NCBI GenBank assembly: GCA_017309115.1
Contig: JAFLEF010000025.1
Span: forward strand, 37,569 to 101,568
Origin: Verrucomicrobiota bacterium
Lineage (GTDB): Bacteria > Verrucomicrobiota > Verrucomicrobiia > Limisphaerales > UBA9464
Reading direction: 5' to 3'
Length of the DNA stretch: 64,000 bases
Positions 33,391 to 41,639 of the stretch are shown here, piece after piece. The notes under the pieces were generated by a model. It was not told the DNA's origin and did not search any database. It saw nothing but the letters and a program-made list of their open reading frames with translations. How positions within the stretch are numbered: position 1 is the first letter of the stretch; each line of letters starts with the position of its first letter. The translations under genes and the position numbers were made by a program.

Positions 33391-36065
33391 ATCCCGCTCC
33401 CTTGGGCCCCGAAACCGAAGCCGCCTGGCAGCGGTGCTGCGACGAGATGAATCAGGCACTGGCGCAGTGTCGCGCGCGGGGTAATGAGGAGGCGGTCACC
33501 CTGGACGCGGCCACGGTGCGAAAGTGCTTCGAGCGATTGGGGGCGTCGACGATCACGACGGGATCTTATCCGCTCCTTGGGTGGCACCTTGGCTCCTGGA
33601 ATGAGAACCTGCGCCCGATCGTGAACCGCTTTTGGGCGCGACCGGAGCTGACCCTTGACCATTATGTGCGCTTCATCGGTTTGGTATCCCCCATTGTCTC
33701 CACCAAGAGTTCGTCGGATGGGGATGAATGGCGGGTGCTGGAATGGACCTTCCCTCAATTTCGCGACGCGCATCCCGGGTCTGATCTGGTGACTTTGGCC
33801 TCGGCGTTGCAGGCCGTGGGCGTGGACTCAGTTCGCTTGGGACGGGCTTTGCTCGTCTCGTATTGGCCTCCGTATTGGGCGATGAGTTCCTCCGCGCTCC
33901 CGTTCTGGCAGCAGCATCTGGAAGCCTTGGACGTCGCGTTCGCGCCGCTGCCGAAGGGTTTTTCGGAACGCTGGCAACAACAGCGGGCCCGCAGCCGAGC
34001 TCAGCAAATCCTGGAGCTCTTCCCGCAGGTGCCCGACCGCTTTCGGGAGGCACTTTGGGGCGCGGCCCTGGGTCCGAAAACGGAGCGCCCCTTCGGTCAA
34101 CGTTGCGTGCAACGGGATCCGGAATTTCTCGCACGTCTGGTGCAGACGCTCGAAACGGGCTCGGCCGAAGCCCGGGCAGCCGCGGCCGACTGGCTGGCCC
34201 GACGGCGCGAAACCGCGGCGGTGCCGAAGCTGCTGGAGGCTCTGAAACGCGAGCGTTCGGATGCCGTGCAATCGGCGTATCTGGTGGCCTTGGAATCCCT
34301 GGGTGTGCCGGTGGAACAGTTCCTGGACCGCGCGGCGGAGGAGCGGGACGCCCCGCGCTGGCTGCGCGGAGGCATTCCCAAAGAGCTGACTTGGTTTCCC
34401 TGGGACACGCTGCCGGTCGTGCACTGGCGGGACTCCGGTGCTCCAGTGCCTTCCGATCTGGTGAAGGCCTGGTTGCTGCGCCACTTCAAGGCCAAGAGTC
34501 CCGAGCCCGGGGCGCTCTTGCGGAGTTCCTGCGCCTGCCTGGTTCCGGCGGAACGCGAGGCGCTGGGTGAGTTCATTCTGGACGCGTGGATTGGTCAGGA
34601 CACCGCGCACATTTCTCCGGAACAGGCGGCGATCGAGGCGGCGGAGATGGCCCAGGGATCGCTGACGTGGCAGCAGCATTTGCAGCAGATGGCGCGGACC
34701 AATCCTGGCCTCGCGCAGAGCATGGGGGCGTCGGCCACGCCGTTGACCTACGAGGAATTCTACCAGCGCGCCTTGGCCGTGACCTCGATTCGTCCGCTGG
34801 GTTCGGCCATTTCCTCGAAGGGTGTGCTGGCTGTGGCGGGGGCGTGCCTCGGAGTGTCGGCGGCTCCCCGGGTTCAGGCGTATTTGCAGCAATGGTACGG
34901 ACAACGCGCTGCCCAATGTCGGGCGTTGTTGCAAATGCTGGCGTGGGTGCCGCATCCCTCGGCCATCCAGTTGCTCCTCGCGGTGGGAACGCGCTTCCGC
35001 ACCCGGAGCATTCAGAAGGAGGCCGCCCAACTCGCGCAGGCGCTGGCAACGCGCAAGGGCTGGACGCTGAGCGAACTGGCCGACCGCACGGTGTCCACCG
35101 CCGGCTTTGATGACTCCGGCGTGCTCCAACTCTCCTATGGTCCGCGAACGTTTGTCGGCCGGCTGAACGAAAAGTTGCAGTTGATCCTCACCGATTCCGA
35201 CGGCAAGCCGCTCAAGGCCCTACCGGACCCTCGGCAGTCGGACGATGCCACGCTGGCCGCGGAGTCGCGTCGCGCGTGGTCGGCCGCCAAGAAGGAGGTG
35301 AAGGGAATTCTCACCAGCCAGCGCGAGCGGCTGTATGAGGCGCTGTGCACCCAGCAGACCTGGCCGTTTGCGGATTGGGATCTCTATTTGAATCGGCATC
35401 CGGTGCGGCGCTGGCTGGCGCAGCGACTGATCTGGGCCGTGCGGCCGGAGTCCGGACCGGCGACGCTGTTTCGTCCGTTGCCAGATGGTTCCCTGACGAC
35501 CGCCACCGACGATCCCGTGCAGCCCGCCGCAGACGCCCGAATCGTTTTGGCGCACGAGTCCTGGGTGGACGCCGCGGAGTCCGCCGCCTGGCGCGAACAC
35601 TTTGCCGACTACGGCGTGGAGCCGTTCCTGAATCAGTTTGGTCGGCCGCGCATTGAGTTGCCGACGGAGCGCGCCATGGACACCGAGTGGCGCGAGTGCG
35701 AGGGTCATATGGTGGAGACCTTTCGGCTGCGCGGCCGGGCCACGAAGCTCGGCTACACCCGGGGTCCCACCGGAGACGGCGGGTGGTTCTACGAGTATCG
35801 GAAGTCCTTCCCGGGACTGGGCGTGGCGGCCGTGATTGAGTTTACCGGCAACGCCCTGCCGGAAGAGAATCGGCTGGTGGCCTTGAAGAAACTCACCTTC
35901 GAACGCGTGGCCCCGCAGGCGAACGAGGAATGGGCTCCGGCCGACTTGATCTCGCTGGGGGAGGTGCCTTCAGTCCTGTTCTTCGAATGCGTGCACGACC
36001 TGCGCGCCCTGGCGGCGGATGGCTCGGGTTACGATCCGGAGTGGGAATCCCGCGCGAACCATTGA
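33387..36065 (+). CDS. Second DUF4132-like protein with HEAT-like repeats (operon gene 2)
   Basis: An 892-residue paralog of the preceding protein. The central helical repeats include RLVQTLETGSAEARAAAADWLARRRETAAVPKLLEALKRERSDAVQSAYLVALESLG. The C-terminal domain runs RLIWAVRPESGPATLFRPLPDGSLTTATDDPVQP, AWREHFADYGVEPFLNQFGRP, FRLRGRATKLGYTRGPTGDGGWFYEYRKSFPGLGVAAVIEFTG, then LISLGEVPSVLFFECVHDLRAL. Every block aligns in order with the DUF4132 region of gene 1, but with low identity. Both copies are therefore old and are probably distinct subunits rather than a recent duplication. ATGA overlap with gene 1; 18-bp gap to the ATPase. Function unknown. Confidence 0.85.
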   Translation: MNPAPLGPETEAAWQRCCDEMNQALAQCRARGNEEAVTLDAATVRKCFERLGASTITTGSYPLLGWHLGSWNENLRPIVNRFWARPELTLDHYVRFIGLVSPIVSTKSSSDGDEWRVLEWTFPQFRDAHPGSDLVTLASALQAVGVDSVRLGRALLVSYWPPYWAMSSSALPFWQQHLEALDVAFAPLPKGFSERWQQQRARSRAQQILELFPQVPDRFREALWGAALGPKTERPFGQRCVQRDPEFLARLVQTLETGSAEARAAAADWLARRRETAAVPKLLEALKRERSDAVQSAYLVALESLGVPVEQFLDRAAEERDAPRWLRGGIPKELTWFPWDTLPVVHWRDSGAPVPSDLVKAWLLRHFKAKSPEPGALLRSSCACLVPAEREALGEFILDAWIGQDTAHISPEQAAIEAAEMAQGSLTWQQHLQQMARTNPGLAQSMGASATPLTYEEFYQRALAVTSIRPLGSAISSKGVLAVAGACLGVSAAPRVQAYLQQWYGQRAAQCRALLQMLAWVPHPSAIQLLLAVGTRFRTRSIQKEAAQLAQALATRKGWTLSELADRTVSTAGFDDSGVLQLSYGPRTFVGRLNEKLQLILTDSDGKPLKALPDPRQSDDATLAAESRRAWSAAKKEVKGILTSQRERLYEALCTQQTWPFADWDLYLNRHPVRRWLAQRLIWAVRPESGPATLFRPLPDGSLTTATDDPVQPAADARIVLAHESWVDAAESAAWREHFADYGVEPFLNQFGRPRIELPTERAMDTEWRECEGHMVETFRLRGRATKLGYTRGPTGDGGWFYEYRKSFPGLGVAAVIEFTGNALPEENRLVALKKLTFERVAPQANEEWAPADLISLGEVPSVLFFECVHDLRALAADGSGYDPEWESRANH

Positions 36066-36083
36066 AATGAGTCCCCACCCGAC

Positions 36084-37220
36084 ATGACCACCCCCGCCCG
36101 AAGCCTTCGTCCGCCGGCTGAAGTCACCTACGCCGAGGAACTCGCCGCCCTGGCCGCCAACGATCCCGGCGAACGTCCCACGCAATGGAAGCTCACGCCC
36201 CGCGCCGTTCGCCAGTTCATCCTGGGCAGCGATGGCGCGGCACTGAGCCACGTGTGGCAGGGAAAGAAAACCCGCACGCGCATCACCCCGAAATTCTTGG
36301 GCGACGATGCCCTCGTCGAACGGTGTCTGGTGACGCTGCTGGGTCAGCGCGGACTGCTGTTGGTGGGCGAACCCGGCACCGCCAAGTCGCTGCTCTCCGA
36401 GCTGCTGTCGGCTGCGATTTCCGGACACTCGCAGTTCACCATCCAGGGCACGGCGGGAACCACCGACGACCAAATCAAGTACTCATGGAACTACGCACTG
36501 CTGCTGGCGGAAGGACCCTCGCCCCGGGCGCTGGTTCCGTCACCGTTGTTCCGGGGAATGCAGACTGGAACGTTGGTGCGCTTCGAAGAAATCACCCGCT
36601 GTCAGCCGGAGATTCAGGACACGCTGGTCAGCCTGCTTTCGGACAAGGCGCTGCACATTCCTGAACTGTCCGGAGGTGACGCCGTGGTGTTTGCCGAACG
36701 CGGGTTCAATCTGATTGCCACCGCCAACCTGCGGGACCGAGGGGTCCATGAGATGTCGAGCGCGCTCAAGCGTCGGTTCAACTTTGAGACCGTCCAGCCG
36801 TTGGCCAACAAGGCGCTCGAACTCCAGTTGGTGAAGGATCAGACGGAGGCGCTGCTGCGGGACTCCGGACTGAAGGTGGAATGTCCGGTCGACGTGCTCG
36901 AGATCCTGGTCACGACGTTCCAGGACCTGCGGCTGGGACGGACGGAGGAAGGAACGGTGGTGGAGAAACCCTCGACCGTGATGTCCACGGCGGAGGCGGT
37001 GGCGGTAGGGCACGCGGCGGCGTTGGATGCGGCCTACTTCGGTCAGGGTCGGATGGAAGGCGCGCATGTCGCGCGGCAGATCGTGGGCACCGTGCTGAAA
37101 GACAACCCGGAGGACGCAAAGAAGCTGCGTCAGTACTTCGAAGTCGTGGTCAAGGCGCGGGGTCAGAACCAGCCGTCCTGGCAGCGGTTTTACGAGTCGC
37201 GGAAGTGGCTTCTGCGGTGA
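36084..37220 (+). CDS. MoxR-type AAA+ ATPase (operon gene 3)
   Basis: A 378-residue AAA+ ATPase. Walker A is GEPGTAKS (95-102), Walker B is LVRFEEITR (about 164-172), sensor 1 is ATAN (212-215), and the arginine-finger region is SSALKRRFNFE (225-235). A GTTDDQIKYSWNYALLLAEGP segment fits the MoxR-type insert before Walker B. About 80 residues precede the ATPase core. MoxR ATPases act as chaperones that load cofactors or remodel partners, usually with a VWA-domain cochaperone, which is encoded two genes downstream. GTGA overlap with the DUF5682 start. All catalytic residues are intact, so an active motor is expected. Confidence 0.93.
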   Translation: MTTPARSLRPPAEVTYAEELAALAANDPGERPTQWKLTPRAVRQFILGSDGAALSHVWQGKKTRTRITPKFLGDDALVERCLVTLLGQRGLLLVGEPGTAKSLLSELLSAAISGHSQFTIQGTAGTTDDQIKYSWNYALLLAEGPSPRALVPSPLFRGMQTGTLVRFEEITRCQPEIQDTLVSLLSDKALHIPELSGGDAVVFAERGFNLIATANLRDRGVHEMSSALKRRFNFETVQPLANKALELQLVKDQTEALLRDSGLKVECPVDVLEILVTTFQDLRLGRTEEGTVVEKPSTVMSTAEAVAVGHAAALDAAYFGQGRMEGAHVARQIVGTVLKDNPEDAKKLRQYFEVVVKARGQNQPSWQRFYESRKWLLR

Positions 37221-39685
37221 ACGCGTCGCCTCCGGAACTGGATTCGCTGCTGGCGGAGTTGATCACGCCGGAGGTGATCTACTTCCCGCTGCGTCATCAC
37301 AGTCCGGCATGTGCGCGGCATTTGGAACGACTGCTGCGCGAACGCCTTCCGCGGAGTGTCCTGATCGAGGGTCCGCCGTCCTTCACGGCGCTGCTGCCGT
37401 GGTTGCGGCATCCTGGGGTCCGGGCGCCGTTTGCGATCTACACGGCGTTTGCGGTGCCGGTCGAGGATGCCGAACCCGGAGTGCCGCCCCGGCGTCGCGC
37501 GGCGTACTACCCGTTTGTGGACTCGTCACCGGAATTGGTGGCTGCCCGTCTGGGCCACGAGCTCGGCGCGAGCGTGCGGTTCATCGATCTGGAGTTCTCC
37601 CAGCAATCGTCGTCGGCGGATGCCGTCTCGGCGGATCGGGTGGGCTCCCTGTTGTCGGAAGCCCACTTGGGACACAGCCGGTTCTTGGCCCGTCTGGCGC
37701 GGCGCGCCGGCTGCCGGGATCACAACGATCTGTGGGACCATTTGTTCGAGACCCGGCTGGAGTCTTCGGATTGGTCGGCTTTTGTTCGCTCGGTGGCGGC
37801 GTGGTGTTGGTGCGCCCGGTCGGAGTACTCCGCCGAAGCGCTGGAAGCGGATGGTACGCTCGCCCGGGAACGCGCCATGACCGCGGCGATCCGGTCGGAA
37901 CTGGCGCAGCCAATGCCGGCAGGGTCGGGTCCCGTGGTTGTCGTGACCGGTGGATTTCACACTGTGGCGCTGCCGCCAGCGGTGCGCAGTGCGGTTGGTC
38001 CGGCGGCACCGGCGGTGGCTCCCGCGGGACCGGCATTGGAGCAGACCACGTGTTTGGTTCGGTACAGCTTCGATCAGTTGGATGCCTTGAACGGGTACGC
38101 CTCGGGCATGCCCGCGCCGTTCTATTACGATCGGCTCTGGCACGCGAGCGGTCGGCCGGAGCGGCGACCTGACGGAGGTTCCTTGTGGGGCGAAGTCGCG
38201 GCGCAATGGTTGGTGGAGTTGGGGCAGTTGAGTCGGCGAGCGAAGAATGCCCATGCGGTGTCGGTGTCGGATCTGATTGCTGCGTTACAGCAGGCCCGGC
38301 AGTTGGCGGCGCTGCGGGGACATCCGGGCCCCACGCGTGAGGATCTGTTGGACGGCGTGCGCAGTTGTTTGGTGAAGGGGGCGACGGACGCCGAGGGCGC
38401 AGTAATTCTGGATCTGGCTCAGCACGCGCTCACCGGTAACCGGGTGGGTGAGGTGCCGGTGGAGGCGGGCGCTCCTCCGCTCGTGGAAGACTTCCGGCGC
38501 CAAGCCCAGCGGTTGCGTTTGAAGCTGGGCGATTCGGTGGCGCGACCGTGCGCCCTGGAATTGTATCGGAAGACGGCGCATCGGCAGATCAGTCGGTTCC
38601 TGCATTCCCTCGTCCATCTGCAGGTGCCCTTTGCCGTGCTCGGCGCCGGACCGGATTTCGTTCGGGGAACCGGACTCGAGCGGATGATTGAGCACTGGGA
38701 GTATCGGTGGTCCCCCGCCACCGAAAGCCAGTTGGTCGAAGCCAGCGTCTGGGGCGCGACGGTGGAGGAGGCGGCCGCCACCCGGTTGCGACGGCTCCTC
38801 GCGGAACTCGAGGAACAGGGTCGCGGCCGGCAGTCCGGAGTCGCGGTGGAACTGCTGATCCAAGCCTGCCGCCTCGGATTGCACGCCCAAGTTTCGCAGC
38901 TGGTGGACTTGATTCAGACGCAGGTGGAGGCGGATCCGTCCTTCGTATCCGTGGTTCAAGCGGCGGCTCAGTTGCGACTGCTCTGGGAATCGCGCGAACC
39001 GCTGGAGGCTCATCGCCTGCCGCAGATTCCCGAGGTTCAGGTGAGGGCTCTGCGGCGCGCGTGTTACCTGCTGCCGAACTTGAGTTCGACTCCCGAGCAA
39101 GAGGCCGAAGCGACCTTGGAAGCGTTGCAGCAGCTGCAAGAACTCCTCTCGCGGGAGAACGTCCAGGCCGGGGCGCAGGTCAGTGCCGATCTGTTTTGGG
39201 AACCGTTGCGGGCCTGGCTCGCGTTGTCGGGGGCGTCTCCGCTGCTGACGGGTGGGGCGGCAGGATTGTTGTACCGGGCCGGACAGATCGACGAGGCGGA
39301 GACGCTCCGCTGTCTGGTGGGACATCTGCAATCGACCGCAACCCGACCGGAATCCCGGCTCGGATTTTTGGTGGGTCTGCTGCGCACCGCCCGGGAACTG
39401 GCGTGGCAGGCGCCGGCGTTGTCGCGGGCGGTGGGTGAACTCCTGGAGCACTGGTCGGATGACGAGTTCCATCGATTGCTACCGCAATTGCGCCTCGCGT
39501 TCTCGGTGCTGACCCCGGCCGAGACGGATCAGGTGGCGGGAGTGGTGGCGCCGCCGCCGGGCGAGGGAGCGCGGTTGGATTGGTACCGTCCGGATCTGGC
39601 GGAGGAGGATCTCGTGTGGGGACGTCAGCTTCGCCGCGCCGTGGAACAGGCCTTGCGCCAGGACGGACTGGAGGCGTGGCCATGA
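37217..39685 (+). CDS. DUF5682 family protein (operon gene 4)
   Basis: An 822-residue cytosolic protein. The N-terminal half is a DUF5682 module: VIYFPLRHHSPACARHLERLLRERLPRSVLIEGPPSFTALLPWL, then APFAIYTAF and YYPFVDSSPELVAARLGHELGASVRFIDLEF. VVVVTGGFHTVALP follows, and the FDQLDALNGYASGMPAPFYYDRLW stretch. The opening RHHSPACA and G-G-F-H-T motifs are the family's most conserved positions and resemble erythromycin-esterase/TraB-like hydrolase folds, so an enzymatic role is possible but unproved. The C-terminal half (about 450-822) is helical. The start is GTG 37217, overlapping the ATPase stop; the upstream in-frame extension is antisense noise. ATGA overlap with the VWA gene. Confidence 0.88.
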   Translation: MNASPPELDSLLAELITPEVIYFPLRHHSPACARHLERLLRERLPRSVLIEGPPSFTALLPWLRHPGVRAPFAIYTAFAVPVEDAEPGVPPRRRAAYYPFVDSSPELVAARLGHELGASVRFIDLEFSQQSSSADAVSADRVGSLLSEAHLGHSRFLARLARRAGCRDHNDLWDHLFETRLESSDWSAFVRSVAAWCWCARSEYSAEALEADGTLARERAMTAAIRSELAQPMPAGSGPVVVVTGGFHTVALPPAVRSAVGPAAPAVAPAGPALEQTTCLVRYSFDQLDALNGYASGMPAPFYYDRLWHASGRPERRPDGGSLWGEVAAQWLVELGQLSRRAKNAHAVSVSDLIAALQQARQLAALRGHPGPTREDLLDGVRSCLVKGATDAEGAVILDLAQHALTGNRVGEVPVEAGAPPLVEDFRRQAQRLRLKLGDSVARPCALELYRKTAHRQISRFLHSLVHLQVPFAVLGAGPDFVRGTGLERMIEHWEYRWSPATESQLVEASVWGATVEEAAATRLRRLLAELEEQGRGRQSGVAVELLIQACRLGLHAQVSQLVDLIQTQVEADPSFVSVVQAAAQLRLLWESREPLEAHRLPQIPEVQVRALRRACYLLPNLSSTPEQEAEATLEALQQLQELLSRENVQAGAQVSADLFWEPLRAWLALSGASPLLTGGAAGLLYRAGQIDEAETLRCLVGHLQSTATRPESRLGFLVGLLRTARELAWQAPALSRAVGELLEHWSDDEFHRLLPQLRLAFSVLTPAETDQVAGVVAPPPGEGARLDWYRPDLAEEDLVWGRQLRRAVEQALRQDGLEAWP

Positions 39686-40812
39686 CGCCGTCGAACGAAC
39701 TGCGCAGTCGCTGGCGCTTGGTGCTCGGACGGTTCGCCCAGCAACGCTTGGAGGTTCCGTTGTCCGGGCGGGACCAGCGGTTGGAGGCCGCGCTCGATTA
39801 TCTGTACTCCCGCGAATACTCCGGACGGGGAGTTCGCGAACGCGGTTTAGCGGGTTCCCTCGATCCGTCCCAGGTGAATCTGACCACCTGGCTGGGTGAG
39901 GTGCGAGAGCTGTTTCCCAAGGAGACGGTGGAGGTCATTGAGAAGCACGCCCTGCAACGGTATGGCCTGACCGAACTGCTCACCGACCGAGAGACGTTGG
40001 AGAAACTGGAGCCCAGCGAGGATCTGCTGAAGTTGCTGCTGACCTTGCGGGGGCATCTGCCGTCCGGGGTGTTGGACAGCGTTCGCCGGATCATTCGGCA
40101 GGTGGTGGAGGAGATTCGGCGGCGCCTGGAGATGGAGGTTCGGCAGGCGTTGGCGGGTCGACTGAATCGGTTTCGACACGCGCCCCGGGCGGTGGCGCAG
40201 AACTTTGACTGGCGCGGAACGGTTCGGCGCAATCTGAAGCACTACGATGCGGAACGCCGGCGGTTGGTCCTGCAGGAGCCACGGTTCTTTGCCCGCAATA
40301 CGCAGATGCTCCCGTGGCAGGTGATCCTCTGTGTGGACCAGAGCGGCAGCATGGCGAGTTCGGTCATTCACAGTGGCGTGATGGCCGGGATCCTGGCCGG
40401 GCTGCCGCTGATTCGGGTGAAGCTGGTGGTCTTCGATACCAGCGTGGTGGATCTGTCGGATCGGGTGGGCGATCCCGTGGAAGTGCTCCTGAGTGTGCAG
40501 TTGGGCGGAGGCACGGACATCGGGAAGGCGCTGACGTACTGTGAGACCCTGATTGAGAATCCGCACCGGACGGTGGTGACCCTGGTGAGTGATTTCTGTG
40601 AAGGCGCTTCCCCGGCCGTGTTGTTGCAGACCTGTCGTCGGCTGCGGGAATCGGGCGTGACGCTGCTGGGCCTCGCTTCCTTGGATGAGCAGGCCAATCC
40701 GGTTTTTGACCGTCAGATGGCGGATCAACTGGCGGACACCGGAATGCAGATTGCGGCCCTGACGCCGAAGCATTTTGCCCACTGGCTCGCGCAGGTGATT
40801 CGCTCCCGGTGA
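39682..40812 (+). CDS. VWA-domain protein with intact MIDAS (operon gene 5)
   Basis: A 376-residue protein. The N-terminal 200 residues are helical and charged (DQRLEAALDYLYSREY, DPSQVNLTTWLGEVRELFPKETVEVIEKHALQRYGL, then RRIIRQVVEEIRRRLEMEVRQALAGRLNRFRHAPRA). They are followed by NFDWRGTVRRNLKHYDAERRRLVLQEPRFF, a conserved lead-in to this VWA subfamily. The VWA domain begins WQVILCVDQSGSM with MIDAS D219, S221, S223, T278 (GGGTDIGKAL) and D304 (LVSDFCEG), all present. The protein should bind a divalent metal and act as cochaperone to the MoxR ATPase. Last gene of the five-gene operon; ATG 39682 overlaps the previous stop. Confidence 0.92.
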   Translation: MTPSNELRSRWRLVLGRFAQQRLEVPLSGRDQRLEAALDYLYSREYSGRGVRERGLAGSLDPSQVNLTTWLGEVRELFPKETVEVIEKHALQRYGLTELLTDRETLEKLEPSEDLLKLLLTLRGHLPSGVLDSVRRIIRQVVEEIRRRLEMEVRQALAGRLNRFRHAPRAVAQNFDWRGTVRRNLKHYDAERRRLVLQEPRFFARNTQMLPWQVILCVDQSGSMASSVIHSGVMAGILAGLPLIRVKLVVFDTSVVDLSDRVGDPVEVLLSVQLGGGTDIGKALTYCETLIENPHRTVVTLVSDFCEGASPAVLLQTCRRLRESGVTLLGLASLDEQANPVFDRQMADQLADTGMQIAALTPKHFAHWLAQVIRSR

Positions 40813-40879
40813 CCGTGGGTTGGGCCGGGCGTGGCCGTGGACCGTTGCGCGGCGGTACCGGGAGATTTCCGCAGGAATC

Positions 40880-40920
40880 CCGATGACACTGAGGGCGGGT
40901 CTGCGTGTGGAATAATTGGA
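40880..40920 (+). promoter_or_regulatory. Conserved upstream motif, copy 1
   Basis: CCGATGACACT, an 11-bp G-rich spacer, then CTGCGTGTGG, followed by AATAATTGG. The same blocks and the same spacing recur at 41480-41520. Copy 1 lies 108 bp before the lipoprotein start. It may be a promoter for an alternative sigma factor or a leader element. Confidence 0.5.
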
Positions 40921-41027
40921 AGAGATCGGCGTTGTTGGTTTCTCGCTGTCTGGTGGGTGAAACCCGGAGCGCTCTTCCTCGTGGTACTGGAGCCCCGCGA
41001 AATCGTCCGAATCAGTTTGTCACTTCC

Positions 41028-41432
41028 ATGAAGCGAACCCTTTTTGTGGGGTGTTTGGCCTGGTTGATCGTTGCCAACGGCTGCGCGCACAACCCATCCG
41101 AGGGATCCGTCCTGATTCTCAACGATCCAGACTTTACCCGGGTTACGGAGATTGACCGGCTGATCGTCATTCCCAGGGAAGTGCCCGAGGTCAAGATTTC
41201 GGTCCGAAAGGCCGGGCAGTATCGCTGCCGAATATGGTCGGAGACGCGACGGAAGGTTCGAACGTGTCTGGCCGACAGCCACACCGTCGAGGTGCAGGCG
41301 CCGCAGCAGATCCACCTCGTTTCGAGTCACCGCGCGTCAGTCTGGCGACAGGATTATTGGGTCGAGATCGAGTATGTCTCCTCGACGGGAGAATCCGCCC
41401 GCCTGGTCCAATTGATCGCAGCGTGGTGGTGA
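41028..41432 (+). CDS. Small lipoprotein of unknown function
   Basis: A 134-residue protein. The N-terminus MKRTLFVGCLAWLIVANGC is a signal with the lipobox-like A-N-G-C at the end of the hydrophobic run, so the mature protein should be tethered by a lipidated Cys. The rest (about 115 residues) is beta-rich and polar, for example VLILNDPDFTRVTEIDRLIVIPREVPEVKISVRKAGQYRCRIWSE and WRQDYWVEIEYVSSTGESARLVQLI. I do not recognise a family. ATG 41028 is chosen since the frame upstream lacks a signal. It is not part of the DUF4132 operon: a gap of 215 bp containing the conserved motif separates them. Confidence 0.65.
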   Translation: MKRTLFVGCLAWLIVANGCAHNPSEGSVLILNDPDFTRVTEIDRLIVIPREVPEVKISVRKAGQYRCRIWSETRRKVRTCLADSHTVEVQAPQQIHLVSSHRASVWRQDYWVEIEYVSSTGESARLVQLIAAWW

Positions 41433-41479
41433 GGATGTCGGTCGATTCCCCACCAGGCAGTAGTTGCCAGCAAACTTTG

Positions 41480-41520
41480 CCGATGACACTCGGGGGGTTC
41501 CTGCGTGTGGGAGTATTAGG
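41480..41520 (+). promoter_or_regulatory. Conserved upstream motif, copy 2
   Basis: CCGATGACACT, an 11-bp G-rich spacer, CTGCGTGTGG, then A-x-x-ATT-x-G. About three quarters of the bases over 41 positions match copy 1 at 40880. It lies 120 bp before the first glycine-rich secreted protein. Confidence 0.5.
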
Positions 41521-41639
41521 ATGTCCTTCGTCTTGCATTCCGCCTCTCCGCCCTGTGCGTGGGGACGGTCTTGTCCTCGTCACTCGACGGATGGTCGAAG
41601 GCATTCTCCGAAGACGCTTTCCTCACTACTCCCTCGGAA

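Noticed and set aside
36881-37216. Upstream in-frame extension of the DUF5682 gene
   Set aside because: Overlaps the MoxR ATPase C-terminus and is low-complexity. The GTG at 37217 gives a 4-bp overlap and the conserved family start.
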